From an uncultured Oscillospiraceae bacterium (GTDB lineage Bacteria; Bacillota; Clostridia; Oscillospirales; Oscillospiraceae): a DNA stretch of 25,806 nt. A program made the position numbers and the translations under genes. The notes below the pieces were generated by a model, which was not told where the DNA came from, made no database searches, and saw only the letters and a list, made by a program, of their open reading frames with translations. Positions 7,557-16,497 of the stretch are shown here, piece by piece; positions within the stretch are counted from its first letter, which is position 1; every line of letters starts with the position of its first letter. The DNA lies in NCBI GenBank assembly GCA_934670025.1, contig CAKUOS010000032.1:1-25806 (forward strand), read 5' to 3'.

Positions 7557-7634
7557 GGAATTTTGGCCGGTTTTGGTAAAAATGTTGCACAAAAGTGGAA
7601 GCTGATTTTTGTGCGGGCTGCGAACAGGCAAATT

Positions 7635-7677
7635 GCCGCCCGGCCGCGCGCTGAGGAGCGGACGCGGGCCGGGCGGC
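7635..7677 (-). terminator. GC-rich hairpin after the DUF308 gene
   Basis: A perfect 11-bp GC stem (7635-7645 with 7667-7677) with a 21-base loop lies 21 bases after the end of the ftsH-DUF308 unit. There is no strong U tract on the minus strand, so termination would rely on the stem alone; it may instead be a transcript-stabilising structure. Confidence 0.5.
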
Positions 7678-7698
7678 GAAGGGTTCCGGACGCTGCGA

Positions 7699-8241
7699 TC
7701 AGCGCCGGGCGCGGAAATTCCCGATCGAGAAGGCGATGCTCTCCACGGCGAGGAGAATGAGGTCGACGCCGATGAACGTGCTCATGGAAACGGCGGACAG
7801 AAGGGGATTGCACAGCATCCCCGCGGCGAGCACGATGCCGATGATGCCCGTGGCAAGCGTCAGAACGTAGCACGTGCGGCCCGCAACAAGGCGGACGATG
7901 CGCAGATGCGTCAGGCGGGAGATGCAGTGCGTCAGCAGCCACACCGGGAACAGGATCAGCAGCATATCAAGCCCGATCTCCGGGTGCGCAAGCAGCGCGC
8001 AGCCGGCCAGCACGCTCAGAATGCCCATGACGAGAGACAGCGTCGGCCGAAAGCCCGTATGTTCTTCCATGACGATATAGAAAATGATGTCGACGACGCC
8101 GGTCAGCAGCGCCAGCGCGCCATAGACGATGACAAAGCCGGTCAGCGCGTGCTGCGGCCGCGTCAGCGTCAGGATGCCGAGCACGAGCATCGCAATGCCG
8201 TCCAGCAGTTCGAGCCAGCCGAGATCTTTTCGTGTATTCAT
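7699..8241 (-). CDS. DUF308 (HdeD-like) membrane protein
   Basis: This 180-residue integral membrane protein has about six hydrophobic segments arranged as pairs, typical of the DUF308/HdeD family. Segments include LELLDGIAMLVLGILTL, the ALTGFVIVYGALALLTGVVDII block, LSLVMGILSVLAGCALL, the MLLILFPVWLLTHCI block and two more before a basic C-terminus (GNFRARR). The biochemical role of the family is unknown; the E. coli member HdeD is linked to acid resistance. The ATG overlaps the ftsH stop codon (bases 8238-8241), so translation is coupled. That suggests a role in membrane-protein quality control or stress next to the FtsH protease, but this is only contextual. Confidence 0.85.
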   Translation of the reverse strand: MNTRKDLGWLELLDGIAMLVLGILTLTRPQHALTGFVIVYGALALLTGVVDIIFYIVMEEHTGFRPTLSLVMGILSVLAGCALLAHPEIGLDMLLILFPVWLLTHCISRLTHLRIVRLVAGRTCYVLTLATGIIGIVLAAGMLCNPLLSAVSMSTFIGVDLILLAVESIAFSIGNFRARR

Positions 8242-10067
8242 GCCTGCGCCTCCTTGCTCTTCTTTACGATCTGCATGAATTCCTCGCCGGTGATTGTCTC
8301 TTTTTCATAGAGGAACGCGGCGAGCGCGTCCAGCAGCGCGCGGTTGCCGCTGAGCAGCTTCCGTGCTTTTTCGTGCTGTGCTTTGACGAGCGCAACGACG
8401 TGCGCGTCGATCTCGTTCTGCGTCTGCGCCGCGCACGCAAGCGACGCATCGCCGCCGAGATACTGGTTATTGACCGTTTCCAGCGCCACCATGTCAAACT
8501 CGTCGCTCATGCCGTAGCGCGTGATCATGGCGCGCGCCAGCTTGGTGGCCTGTTCGATGTCGTTCGACGCGCCGGTCGTGATCTCGCCGAAGACGACCTC
8601 TTCGGCCGCGCGGCCGCCGGTCAGCGTGGCGATCTTGTTTTCCAGCTCCTGTTTGGTCATGAGCACCTTGTCGGTCTGCTCGACCTGCATGGTGTAGCCC
8701 AGCGCACCGGAGGTGCGCGGAATAATGGTGATCTTCTGCACGGGCGCGGAATGCGATTGCAGCGCGGCGACAAGCGCGTGGCCGATCTCGTGATAGGCCA
8801 CGACGTGCTTTTCGTGGTCTGTCATGACGGCGTTCTTCTTCTGATAGCCCGCGATGACGACCTCGATGGATTCCTCCAGATCCGCCTCCGTGACGACGGT
8901 GCGGTGATTGCGCACGGCGCGCAGCGCGGCTTCGTTGATGATGTTGGCAAGCTCCGCGCCGGACGCACCGGAGGCCATGCGCGCGATGGTATGGTAATCG
9001 ACGTCGTCGGCCGTTTTGATCTTGCGGCCGTGGACGCGCAGAATGGCCTCGCGGCCGGCAAGATCGGGCAGCTCGACGGGCACGCGGCGGTCGAAGCGGC
9101 CGGGGCGCGTGAGCGCCGGGTCGAGCGATTCGGGCCGGTTCGTCGCGGCGAGGATGATGACGCCGTTATTCTCGTCAAAGCCGTCCATTTCGGTCAGCAG
9201 CTGGTTGAGCGTCTGCTCGCGCTCGTCGTTGCCGCCCATCTGCGTATCGCGCTTTTTGCCGATGGCGTCGATCTCGTCGATAAAGACGATGCACGGCGCT
9301 TTTTCCTTCGCCTGGCTGAACAGGTCGCGGACCTTGCTTGCGCCCATGCCGACGAACATCTCGACGAACTCCGAACCGGAGATCGAGAAGAACGGCACGT
9401 CCGCCTCGCCCGCGACGGCCTTTGCAAGCATCGTTTTGCCAGTGCCCGGAGGGCCGACGAGCAGCACGCCCTTCGGCATGGACGCGCCGACGTCGGTGTA
9501 TTTCTGCGGGTTGTGGAGGTAGTCCACGATCTCGGCAAGGGATTCCTTCGCCTCGTCCTCACCGGCGACGTCGTCAAAGTGGATGCCCTTTGTCGACTCG
9601 ACATAGACCTTGGCGTTGCTCTTGCCCATGCCGAACATCATGGAGTTTTTGCCGCCGCCCTGCGCCATGAGCCGCTTGTAGAGCAGCTGTCCGGCGGCAA
9701 AGAACAAAACGAGCGGCAGAATGCCGGTCACAAGATAGCTGACAAGGGGAGAGGTCGTCTGATCGATGTCCTTGGCGAACTTCGCCCCGGACTGATACAG
9801 CCGCTCGGTCAGGCCCGCGTCGTCCATGACGCCGGTCTTGTAGATCTCTGATTCGTCCTTGTTCGTGAAAACGATCTCGTTGTCTTTGATCTCGACCTCG
9901 CCGATGGACTGTTCTTCGGTCATGCGCATGAACGTGCCGTAGTCGACCTCGGTCACCTGTGCGCGCAGCAGCATCGGCGAGACGATGAGGTTAAACAGCA
10001 GCACCAGGAGCACCACGATGCCGTAATAGTAGATCAAAGGCTTTTTGGGGGATTTGACTTCTTTCAT
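8238..10067 (-). CDS. ftsH: ATP-dependent zinc metalloprotease FtsH
   Basis: This 609-residue membrane-anchored AAA+ protease degrades misassembled membrane proteins and some regulators. It has an N-terminal TM helix (about 11-33), an extracytoplasmic domain and a second TM helix (about 108-130). The AAA domain has Walker A GPPGTGKT (205-212), pore motif FVG (238-240), Walker B VFIDEID (261-267) and second region of homology TRPGRFDRR (320-328). The M41 peptidase has zinc motif HEIGH (426-430) and third ligand Asp503 (ASNDIEQAT). The middle of the zinc motif is Ile where most FtsHs have Ala; the HExxH ligands and catalytic Glu are intact. GGAGG is seven bases before the ATG. It is divergent from polA. 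Confidence 0.97.
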   Translation of the reverse strand: MKEVKSPKKPLIYYYGIVVLLVLLFNLIVSPMLLRAQVTEVDYGTFMRMTEEQSIGEVEIKDNEIVFTNKDESEIYKTGVMDDAGLTERLYQSGAKFAKDIDQTTSPLVSYLVTGILPLVLFFAAGQLLYKRLMAQGGGKNSMMFGMGKSNAKVYVESTKGIHFDDVAGEDEAKESLAEIVDYLHNPQKYTDVGASMPKGVLLVGPPGTGKTMLAKAVAGEADVPFFSISGSEFVEMFVGMGASKVRDLFSQAKEKAPCIVFIDEIDAIGKKRDTQMGGNDEREQTLNQLLTEMDGFDENNGVIILAATNRPESLDPALTRPGRFDRRVPVELPDLAGREAILRVHGRKIKTADDVDYHTIARMASGASGAELANIINEAALRAVRNHRTVVTEADLEESIEVVIAGYQKKNAVMTDHEKHVVAYHEIGHALVAALQSHSAPVQKITIIPRTSGALGYTMQVEQTDKVLMTKQELENKIATLTGGRAAEEVVFGEITTGASNDIEQATKLARAMITRYGMSDEFDMVALETVNNQYLGGDASLACAAQTQNEIDAHVVALVKAQHEKARKLLSGNRALLDALAAFLYEKETITGEEFMQIVKKSKEAQA

Positions 10068-10101
10068 CCGGAAGCCTCCTTTTACCTTTTATATTTTAAG
10101 T

Positions 10102-10130
10102 ATTCTAGCACGGATGCCGGGCGCTGTAAT
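10102..10130 (-). promoter_or_regulatory. ftsH promoter
   Basis: On the minus strand, -35 ATTACA (10130-10125), a 17-base spacer ending GTGC (extended -10 TG), and -10 TAGAAT (10107-10102). It lies 35 bases upstream of the ftsH start, within the 166-base divergent intergenic region shared with polA. Confidence 0.6.
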
Positions 10131-10174
10131 CAGGCAAATCAAAAAATCTGCGCAGTTTCCGCCCATACGCCCGA

Positions 10175-10203
10175 TTGCAAGCAGCACAAATCTGTGGTAA
10201 GAT
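10175..10203 (+). promoter_or_regulatory. polA promoter
   Basis: -35 TTGCAA (10175-10180), 17-base spacer, -10 TAAGAT (10198-10203). The start point would be near 10210, giving a very short leader before the AAAGGAG site and the polA ATG at 10234. Confidence 0.7.
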
Positions 10204-10233
10204 ACAGCTACTATTTTAAAGGAGCATATACGC

Positions 10234-12840
10234 ATGAAGCTGATGGTTCTCGACGGCAACAGCGTCATCAACCGCGCGTATTACGGCGTGCGCGCGCTGA
10301 CGACGCAGGACGGTTTTTATACGAACGCGATCTACGGTTTTCTGAACATTCTCGAAAAGCTCCGCGCGGACGAGCATCCGGACGCACTGTGCGTAACGTT
10401 CGACCTCAAGGCGCCGACGTTCCGCCATTTGCAGTACGACGGCTACAAGGCCACGCGCCATCCCATGCCGGACGAGCTTGCCATGCAGATGCCGGTCATG
10501 AAGGACGTGCTGCGCGCGATGCGCATCCCGATCTTCGAATGCGAGGGCTGGGAGGCCGACGATGTGATCGGCACGATCGGCCGTAAGTGCGGCGCGTCCG
10601 GATGGGACTGCGTCATCGTCACCGGCGACCGCGACTCGCTCCAGCTCATCGACGGATACGTGACGGTCAAGCTGGTGTCGTCCAAGCTCTCGCAGACCGT
10701 CGCCGTCAACTATGATCCCGGGAAATTCCGCGAAGAATACGGCTTCGATCCCATCCGCCTGATCGATCTCAAGGCCCTTATGGGCGACAGCTCGGACAAT
10801 ATCCCCGGCGTGGCGGGCGTCGGCCCGAAGACGGCCACGCAGCTGCTGCTGGACTACGGCACGCTGGACGGGATCTATGCGCATCTGGACGAGATCAAGG
10901 AAAAGCTGCGCGCAAAGCTCGAAGCAGGCCGCGCGTCTGCGTATATGTCCTACGATCTGGCGACGATCCGCTGCGAAGCGCCGATCGAATTTGACCCAGA
11001 GTCCTGCCGCGTGCAGCCGTATGACGAAGCGGCTCTGTACGAGCTGTTCACGCGGCTGGAGTTCACGCGGCTCATCGCGCGCTACGGTCTGCACGCGCCG
11101 CAGAAACCGACGCAGGAGCAGCCCCTCGAGGGCGTCTGCACGAGCGAGACGGTCACGGATGCGGCGCGGGCAGCAGAATTGGCCGCCACATTCGAAAAAG
11201 AGCATTATGTAAACATCATTGCATCGGGTGATCTCTCCGAGATCGCTGTTGCAGCAGGGAATTACGGCTATTTCTTCATCGGCGGCGCTGCGGAAGATAA
11301 AAATTTTATGTCAACTCTTTTCAGCGCGTCGGTCAAAAAGACCGCGCACGACTGCAAGCCGCTCATGCGGAAATTGCTCGAAAGGGGCCTCCCGGCAGAG
11401 GGATTTATTTTCGACACGGCGCTGGCGGCATACGATCTGGACGCCACGCGCGGCCATTACGAGCTGGACGACGTGTTCGCGCGTTATTGCGGCGCGTCCA
11501 TCGGCCGCGCAGATGCGGAACAGGCCGGGGAAGTGGCCGCGCACGTGTGCGGAATGCTGGCCGAAGCGGCCGCAGTCGCGGCGCTGTATGCGATCCTGCC
11601 GCAGAAGCTGCGCGAAAACGGCATGGAAAAGCTCTATTACGAGATCGAGCTGCCGCTGTGCGCGGTTCTGGCCCGGATGGAGGTCGCGGGCGTGATGGCC
11701 GACCAGTTCGCGCTCATCTCGTTCGGCAATATGCTCCAGAGCCGCATTGACGAGGCGCAGAAGACGATCTTTGCCTTTGCAGGGAAGGAATTCAACATCA
11801 ATTCCACGAAGCAGCTCGGCGAGATCCTCTTTGACGAGCTTGGTCTGCCCGCAGGCAAGAAGACCAAGAGCGGTTATTCGACCAACGCCGATGTGCTGGA
11901 AAAGCTCAGGGGCAAGCATCCCATCATCGAGGCCATTCTGGATTATCGCGCGATGGCAAAGCTCAAGAGCACGTATGCCGACGGCCTCGTCAAGCAGATT
12001 GCGGACGACGGCCGCATCCACACCACGTTCCAGAACATGGTCACGGCCACGGGCCGCCTGTCGTCGACCGATCCGAATCTGCAAAACATCCCCGTGCGCA
12101 CGGAACTCGGCAGCGAGATCCGCAAGATGTTCGTCCCGGACGACGGGTGTGTGTTCGTCGACGCGGACTACAGCCAGATCGAGCTGCGCGTGCTCGCGCA
12201 CATCGCGGACGACAAGACGATGCAGGAGGCGTTCAAGTCCGGATTCGATATCCACACGGCAACCGCCGCGCAGGTCTTCGGCGTGGAGCCGGAGGCGGTC
12301 ACGCCGCTCATGCGGCGGCACGCGAAGGCCGTCAATTTCGGCATCGTCTACGGCATTTCGGAGTTCTCTCTGTCGGAGGATATCGGCGTCACGCGCGCAG
12401 AAGCGCGGCAGTATATCGACAATTATCTGGCGCACTACGCGGGCGTGCAGGCGTATATGCACGATATCGTCGAGCAGGCGAAGCAGGACGGCTACGTGAC
12501 GACGCTTTTCGGCCGCCGGCGCGAGCTGCCCGAGCTTAAAAGCAGCAACTACAACATCCGCTCGTTCGGCGAGCGCGTCGCGCTCAATACGCCCATTCAG
12601 GGCACGGCCGCCGACATCATCAAGCTCGCCATGCTGCGCGTGGACACGGCGCTGCGGAAGAAAAAGCTCAGGGCGCGGCTCGTTTTGCAGGTCCACGACG
12701 AGCTGATCGTCGAGTGCCCGGTCAAAGAGGCCGAACAGGTGCAGAAAATCGTCACGGACGAGATGGAGCACGTCATGCAGCTGCACGTGCCGCTGCTGGC
12801 CGAGGCGAAGACCGGCGCAAGCTGGTATGAGGCAAAGTGA
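10234..12840 (+). CDS. polA: DNA polymerase I
   Basis: This 868-residue family A polymerase acts in Okazaki fragment processing and repair. It has an N-terminal 5'-3' exonuclease/flap domain (about 1-290) with GWEADDVIGT, VTGDRDSLQLI and GDSSDNIPGVAGVGPKTA. A degenerate 3'-5' exonuclease-like domain (about 305-470) shows no DxE near its start, so proofreading is probably absent, as in Bacillus Pol I. The polymerase domain has motif A DADYSQIELR (Asp643), motif B (KAVNFGIVYG, about 698-707) and motif C VHDELIVE (Asp822). AAGGAG lies about 9 bases before the ATG. It heads a three-gene run, as its stop codon overlaps the rimI start. Confidence 0.97.
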   Translation: MKLMVLDGNSVINRAYYGVRALTTQDGFYTNAIYGFLNILEKLRADEHPDALCVTFDLKAPTFRHLQYDGYKATRHPMPDELAMQMPVMKDVLRAMRIPIFECEGWEADDVIGTIGRKCGASGWDCVIVTGDRDSLQLIDGYVTVKLVSSKLSQTVAVNYDPGKFREEYGFDPIRLIDLKALMGDSSDNIPGVAGVGPKTATQLLLDYGTLDGIYAHLDEIKEKLRAKLEAGRASAYMSYDLATIRCEAPIEFDPESCRVQPYDEAALYELFTRLEFTRLIARYGLHAPQKPTQEQPLEGVCTSETVTDAARAAELAATFEKEHYVNIIASGDLSEIAVAAGNYGYFFIGGAAEDKNFMSTLFSASVKKTAHDCKPLMRKLLERGLPAEGFIFDTALAAYDLDATRGHYELDDVFARYCGASIGRADAEQAGEVAAHVCGMLAEAAAVAALYAILPQKLRENGMEKLYYEIELPLCAVLARMEVAGVMADQFALISFGNMLQSRIDEAQKTIFAFAGKEFNINSTKQLGEILFDELGLPAGKKTKSGYSTNADVLEKLRGKHPIIEAILDYRAMAKLKSTYADGLVKQIADDGRIHTTFQNMVTATGRLSSTDPNLQNIPVRTELGSEIRKMFVPDDGCVFVDADYSQIELRVLAHIADDKTMQEAFKSGFDIHTATAAQVFGVEPEAVTPLMRRHAKAVNFGIVYGISEFSLSEDIGVTRAEARQYIDNYLAHYAGVQAYMHDIVEQAKQDGYVTTLFGRRRELPELKSSNYNIRSFGERVALNTPIQGTAADIIKLAMLRVDTALRKKKLRARLVLQVHDELIVECPVKEAEQVQKIVTDEMEHVMQLHVPLLAEAKTGASWYEAK

Positions 12841-13286
12841 TGGCCATTGTGATCGTACCCATGCAGCCGGCGCACACCGCGCAGATCGCCGTGCTCGAGC
12901 AGCGCTGCTTTTCGGACCCGTGGCCGGAGGCGATCATCGCGCACGAGCTGGAAAACGACCTGAGCCTCTGGCTGTGCGCCGTGGACGGCGAGACGGTCGC
13001 GGGCTATATCGGCAGCCAGACCGTCCTCGGCGAGGCCGATATGATGAACGTCGCCGTCAGCCCGGAGTACCGGCGCCGGGGCATCGGCCGCGCGCTGGTG
13101 CTGGCGCTGGAAAAAGCGCTGCAAACACAGATGCAGGCAACAGTTCTGACGCTCGAGGTGCGCGATTCGAACGCGCCGGCCATCGCGCTTTACGACGCGC
13201 TCGGCTTTACGCAGGTCGGCCTGCGGAAAAACTATTACCAACACCCCAAAGAGGATGCGCGCATCCTCAGGAAGGAGCTTTTATGA
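12840..13286 (+). CDS. rimI: Ribosomal protein alanine N-acetyltransferase RimI
   Basis: This 148-residue GNAT acetyltransferase probably acetylates the N-terminus of ribosomal protein S18. Visible are the N-terminal LEQRCFSDPWPE motif of RimI, the acetyl-CoA pyrophosphate-binding motif RRRGIGRA with its upstream beta-strand (NVAVSPEY), and the C-terminal EVRDSNAPAIALYDALGF block. I took the ATG at 12840, which overlaps the polA stop by one base; a GTG one codon earlier (12837) is equally possible. It overlaps tsaD by four bases (ATGA). rimI-tsaD adjacency is widespread, usually with tsaE/tsaB upstream; here polA occupies that place. Confidence 0.93.
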   Translation: MAIVIVPMQPAHTAQIAVLEQRCFSDPWPEAIIAHELENDLSLWLCAVDGETVAGYIGSQTVLGEADMMNVAVSPEYRRRGIGRALVLALEKALQTQMQATVLTLEVRDSNAPAIALYDALGFTQVGLRKNYYQHPKEDARILRKELL

Positions 13287-14293
13287 AGATCCTCGCAGTG
13301 GAATCCTCGTGCGACGAAACGGCTGTCGCCATCGTGGAGGACGGCAGGAAGATCCTGACCGACTGCATCGCCTCGCAGGTCGCGCTGCACCGGCTGTATG
13401 GCGGCGTGGTGCCCGAGCTTGCCTCGCGCAAGCACATCGAGGCGATCTATGCGCTGGCTGACGAGGCGCTGGAAAAGACAGCGCTCATGCGGCAGGACAT
13501 CGACGCCGTCGCCGTGACATACGCGCCGGGGCTCATCGGCGCGGTGCTCGTCGGCGTGAACTTTGCGAAGGCCGCGGCCTACAGCCTCGGCGTACCGCTC
13601 GTGCCGGTACATCACATCCGCGGCCATATCGCGGCAAATTATCTCGCGTATCCCGATCTGGAGCCGCCGTTTCTGTGCCTCGTCGTGTCGGGCGGGCACA
13701 CGCTGATCGTCGACGTGCAGGACTATACGAAATTCCGCATCATGGGCACCACGCGCGACGACGCGGCAGGCGAGTGCTTCGACAAGATCGCGCGCGTGAT
13801 CGGGATGCCGTATCCCGGCGGCGCGGCGCTCGACAAAACCGCGCAGAGCGGCGACGAAAACAAATATCCCATGCCGCACACAAAGCTCTCGGGAAATCCG
13901 CTCGATATGTCGTTCTCGGGCCTCAAAACCGCGGCGCTCAACCTCATCCATACGCACGAGCAGCGCGGCGAGGAACTGGATATCCCGTCGCTGTGCGCGT
14001 CGTTTTCCAAGGCGGTGAGCGAGATGCTCGTGCCGCGGACGATGCGGGCTTTGGAGGAAACGGGGTATAAAACGCTCGCCATTGCAGGCGGTGTGGCGGC
14101 AAATTCGCGCATCCGCGGCGATTTTACGCGCGAATGCGAACGGCGCGGCGTGCGGCTGTGTATGCCGCCTCTGAGCCTGTGCGGCGACAACGGCGCGATG
14201 ATCGGCGCGCAGGGGTATTATGAGTTCCTTGCGGGCAGGCGCGCCGGGCAGGATCTCAACGCCTACGCCACCATGAGTCTGGAAAACGGCTGA
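13283..14293 (+). CDS. tsaD: tRNA N6-adenosine threonylcarbamoyltransferase TsaD
   Basis: This 336-residue Kae1/TsaD-family enzyme transfers threonylcarbamoyl onto A37 of ANN-decoding tRNAs together with TsaB and TsaE (not in this window). Metal-binding His111 and His115 sit in HHIRGHIAAN and the C-terminal Asp302 in LCGDNGAMIG. The ligand-binding motif GTTRDDAAGE is at 155-164, and ESSCDET at 7-13 marks the N-terminus. The start ATG at 13283 has AGGAG five bases upstream and overlaps the rimI stop by four bases. Length is typical. Last gene of polA-rimI-tsaD, followed by a strong terminator. Confidence 0.97.
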   Translation: MKILAVESSCDETAVAIVEDGRKILTDCIASQVALHRLYGGVVPELASRKHIEAIYALADEALEKTALMRQDIDAVAVTYAPGLIGAVLVGVNFAKAAAYSLGVPLVPVHHIRGHIAANYLAYPDLEPPFLCLVVSGGHTLIVDVQDYTKFRIMGTTRDDAAGECFDKIARVIGMPYPGGAALDKTAQSGDENKYPMPHTKLSGNPLDMSFSGLKTAALNLIHTHEQRGEELDIPSLCASFSKAVSEMLVPRTMRALEETGYKTLAIAGGVAANSRIRGDFTRECERRGVRLCMPPLSLCGDNGAMIGAQGYYEFLAGRRAGQDLNAYATMSLENG

Positions 14294-14308
14294 ATCCGTT
14301 GTAAATAT

Positions 14309-14343
14309 AAAAGGTACAGTCCAATATGGACTGTACCTTTTTT
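14309..14343. terminator. Bidirectional intrinsic terminator after tsaD
   Basis: A perfect 15-bp inverted repeat (14309-14323 with 14327-14341), a three-base loop and a run of six T residues on the plus strand (14338-14343). It lies 15 bases after tsaD and also faces the end of the minus-strand transporter pair, so it probably serves both. Confidence 0.9.
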
Positions 14344-14375
14344 ACAGCAATCTTTCAGGAGGCTTTGGACGCATT

Positions 14376-14828
14376 TTATTCGCCCGCTTCCTCTGCCGGG
14401 GCGGTCTTTTCCTTTTCGACCCATGTCATGCCGCCGAGGATCATCGCCAGTCCCACCGCGCGCAGCCAGCTGAAGCTGCCGTAGAACACATAATCGAGCG
14501 CGAGGGAAATGCCGAGATTGCCGACAAGCATCAGAACCGACGAGATGAGCGCGTTCGAGCGGAGCGTCCCGACGATTTGCAGCAGCTGTGCCAGAAGCCC
14601 GCAGACGCTGCCGAGATAGATCCACCACGGCACCGACACGATGCGGCCCCAGGAGAGCTCCGTTCCGTCTTTCAGAACAAAGACGAGCAGCAGCGACAGA
14701 ACGGTCGCTTCGACGTAATTGATCAGCGCGCCGTTGGCCGTGCCGAAGAGCTTGCCGGCCTTGACGTTCGTCATGCGGTTGACGGAGTTGAAAAAGCCGT
14801 TTGCAAGCGCGGTCAGATAATAGATCAT
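14376..14828 (-). CDS. DMT-superfamily transporter half, DUF606/YdcZ family (second of a pair)
   Basis: This 150-residue protein has about five membrane helices, starting MIYYLTALANGFFNSVNRM, with segments such as LINYVEATVLSLLLVFVL and the PWWIYLGSVCGLLAQLLQIV block. It ends in a charged Glu/Ala-rich tail. It belongs to the DUF606/YdcZ branch of drug/metabolite transporters. These are half-length and are thought to work as dimers. AAGGAGG lies seven bases upstream of the ATG. It starts 13 bases downstream of a homologous half-transporter, so the two probably form a heteromeric carrier. The substrate is unknown. Confidence 0.8.
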   Translation of the reverse strand: MIYYLTALANGFFNSVNRMTNVKAGKLFGTANGALINYVEATVLSLLLVFVLKDGTELSWGRIVSVPWWIYLGSVCGLLAQLLQIVGTLRSNALISSVLMLVGNLGISLALDYVFYGSFSWLRAVGLAMILGGMTWVEKEKTAPAEEAGE

Positions 14829-14841
14829 GTCAGCGCCTCCT

Positions 14842-15264
14842 TCAGTTCAGTACGACGAGCAGTACGCCCGCCGCGACCAGCAGATATCCGGGCAGCTGCT
14901 TTTTGTTGACGCGCACGGCCGGCATTCCGAACAGACCGTAGCGGTCGATGAGCGCGGAGGAGACGAGCTGCCCCGCAGTCGAAAGCGCCATAAACGCCGT
15001 CGCGCCGACGTGCAGCGTACACCAGCTGGAGGAAGCGACGATGGCGATGCCCATCGCGCCGACCAGATACACATACCACGGCGCACCGCGGAAGCGGAGC
15101 TTCTGCTTTTGCAGCGCCAGCTGGCCGAGCAGGAGCACAAGCGCGATGCCGTGCACGAAAAAGCACACGCCGAACAGGCCGAAGTAGTTGCCCATCTGTG
15201 CGTTGAGCGACACCATGACGCCCTGCAAGATACCGGCAAGAAGCAGAAAACCGTAATAAAGCAA
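14842..15264 (-). CDS. DMT-superfamily transporter half, DUF606/YdcZ family (first of a pair), TTG start
   Basis: This 140-residue protein has about five hydrophobic helices: LLLAGILQGVMVSLNAQMG, the FFVHGIALVLLLGQLAL segment, VYLVGAMGIAIVASSS, a Gly/Ala-rich segment and a final GYLLVAAGVLLVVLN. The N-terminal AGxxQGxxxxxNAQ(M/L)G pattern is typical of DUF606/YdcZ. I chose the TTG at 15264, seven bases after a GAGGG; a second TTG four bases upstream is out of frame and there is no ATG nearby. It is first in a two-gene unit with the protein at 14376-14828. Other frames over this stretch are open only because of high GC. Function beyond membrane transport is unknown. Confidence 0.8.
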   Translation of the reverse strand: MLYYGFLLLAGILQGVMVSLNAQMGNYFGLFGVCFFVHGIALVLLLGQLALQKQKLRFRGAPWYVYLVGAMGIAIVASSSWCTLHVGATAFMALSTAGQLVSSALIDRYGLFGMPAVRVNKKQLPGYLLVAAGVLLVVLN

Positions 15265-15295
15265 GCAAGATCCCTCTTTTCAGGCAGATGCTGCT

Positions 15296-15324
15296 ATCTT
15301 AGCACGGATCGCGGCGCATTTCCA
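15296..15324 (-). promoter_or_regulatory. Promoter of the DUF606 pair
   Basis: On the minus strand, -35 TGGAAA (15324-15319), 17-base spacer ending GTGC, and -10 TAAGAT (15301-15296). The start point would be about 25 bases before the TTG start of the first transporter half. Confidence 0.5.
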
Positions 15325-15345
15325 CTGCTTTTCGGATTTTTCCTT

Positions 15346-16447
15346 GACAAGCGGCTTTTGCGCGAGGGGAAGATCACGCGCGAGATGATCGAGAGCTATG
15401 TGGACGCCTACGCGCGCGCCTACGGCGACGATACGGACGCATACGTCGAGGAGATCATCGCGGACGCCTACGCGGGCATGAACCGCACGGACTACGGCAC
15501 GAACCAGCTGCGCGCGGACGTGAAGCTGGAGACCGGCCAGTGGCAGAAGAAATCCGGCAGCGCGAGAGCGCCGCCGGCGAAGATGTCCGCCGCGAAGGAT
15601 CAGACAACGAAAAACTATCAGGGCGTTAACCTTGCGGAAGACGGAAGCGTCTATACCTACGATTTCCTGACATCGCTTCCGGATACGGACGTGACCATGC
15701 TGCCGGAGGTCGATGCGGTACGCGGAGCCGACAACCGGGTCGATACAGCAAAGGTCGTGCAGGAGGGTATGAAAAACGCCCGCGCCGTTGGAACAGAGCG
15801 AGACGGAAAGATCTTTGTAAGGAACCAGTACACAGGGAAGATGCTGCGAATTGACAACAGCAGTATCCGACACGGACTGAATGGAAAGCAGAACAGATTG
15901 CTGACAAACGCACGGATGGGTGTGGTGATCGGGGATATCGTGAAAAATGCGGTACCGATCAATGCGCTTAACAATAAGGCAAAAGGTGTAACAGGGACAT
16001 ATGCCATGGCAGCATATGTGACGGACAGCCGCGGGAGAGAGTTTGTTGCAATCGTTACAGCAGAACAGATAAACGGGAATATCGCTGGGGTTGAGGTGTA
16101 CGATGTCGCACACGCGGTAAGTGGAAGACAGAAAAAAGGTAGCCGGGTGGACACAAAGTCCCAGAGCATACACTCTATCAAGGCTACCAAAATCAGTATA
16201 AGATTTGATTGGAATTGTCAACAATACGCACCAGAGTATTTTACCGGAAGATGTACTGCAAAAAATCGGGGAGCAGAAAAAACCGGATGGGGATTACACA
16301 AAGAAAGCAAAATTCTCCGCGCAGGACGGCAGCTACCGCGATCTGATGGGCGAAAAGCCGGCGCAGTATGTGCGCGGGCTCGAACGGCGGCTGGTGAACG
16401 AGCTGGCCGAGAATCTGAGCGTGCCGGGACAGGCGAAAAACATATGA
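15346..16447 (+). pseudogene. Degraded fragment of a large polyvalent phage/ICE protein with a nuclease-like (PBECR-type) domain
   Basis: The frame from about 15346 reads REGKITREMIESYVDAY..., then a globular domain with KIFVRNQYTGKMLRID, SSIRHGLNG, the INALNNKAKGVTGTYAMAAYV block and DVAHAVSGRQKKGSR. These resemble the repeated C-terminal domain of very large phage/ICE-borne polypeptides (BECR-fold, 'phage-barnase-EndoU-colicin-RelE-like'), identified from memory only. There is no proper start codon or ribosome-binding site. Near 16213 the frame breaks: KATKISI continues one base later as DLIGIVNNTHQSILPEDVLQ and runs to a stop at 16447, consistent with a 2-base deletion or 1-base insertion. 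The second half is visibly more A-rich than its neighbours. The last part (about 16320-16447) looks like a different piece joined on, suggesting a further deletion. It is probably a remnant of an element once inserted next to the tRNA-Arg gene. Confidence 0.75.
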
Positions 16448-16469
16448 ACCGTTATGCATATAACAAAAA

Positions 16470-16497
16470 GGGAGCCTCTCCGATCGGAGAGGCTCCC
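16470..16497 (-). terminator. Terminator of tRNA-Arg
   Basis: A perfect 28-base palindrome (self-complementary, 12-14 bp stem) is followed on the minus strand by a T5 run (16465-16469). It lies about 70 bases beyond the tRNA 3' end on the same strand. The plus-strand side lacks a good T run, so it mainly serves the tRNA transcript. Confidence 0.85.

Noticed and set aside
10216..12786. Long minus-strand frames opposite polA
   Set aside because: Antisense shadows of polA; composition is typical of translated antisense GC-rich DNA.
14827..15345. 5' part of the long plus-strand frame that continues into the phage-like pseudogene
   Set aside because: It is antisense to the DUF606 pair and is open only because of GC bias; protein-like sequence starts near 15346.
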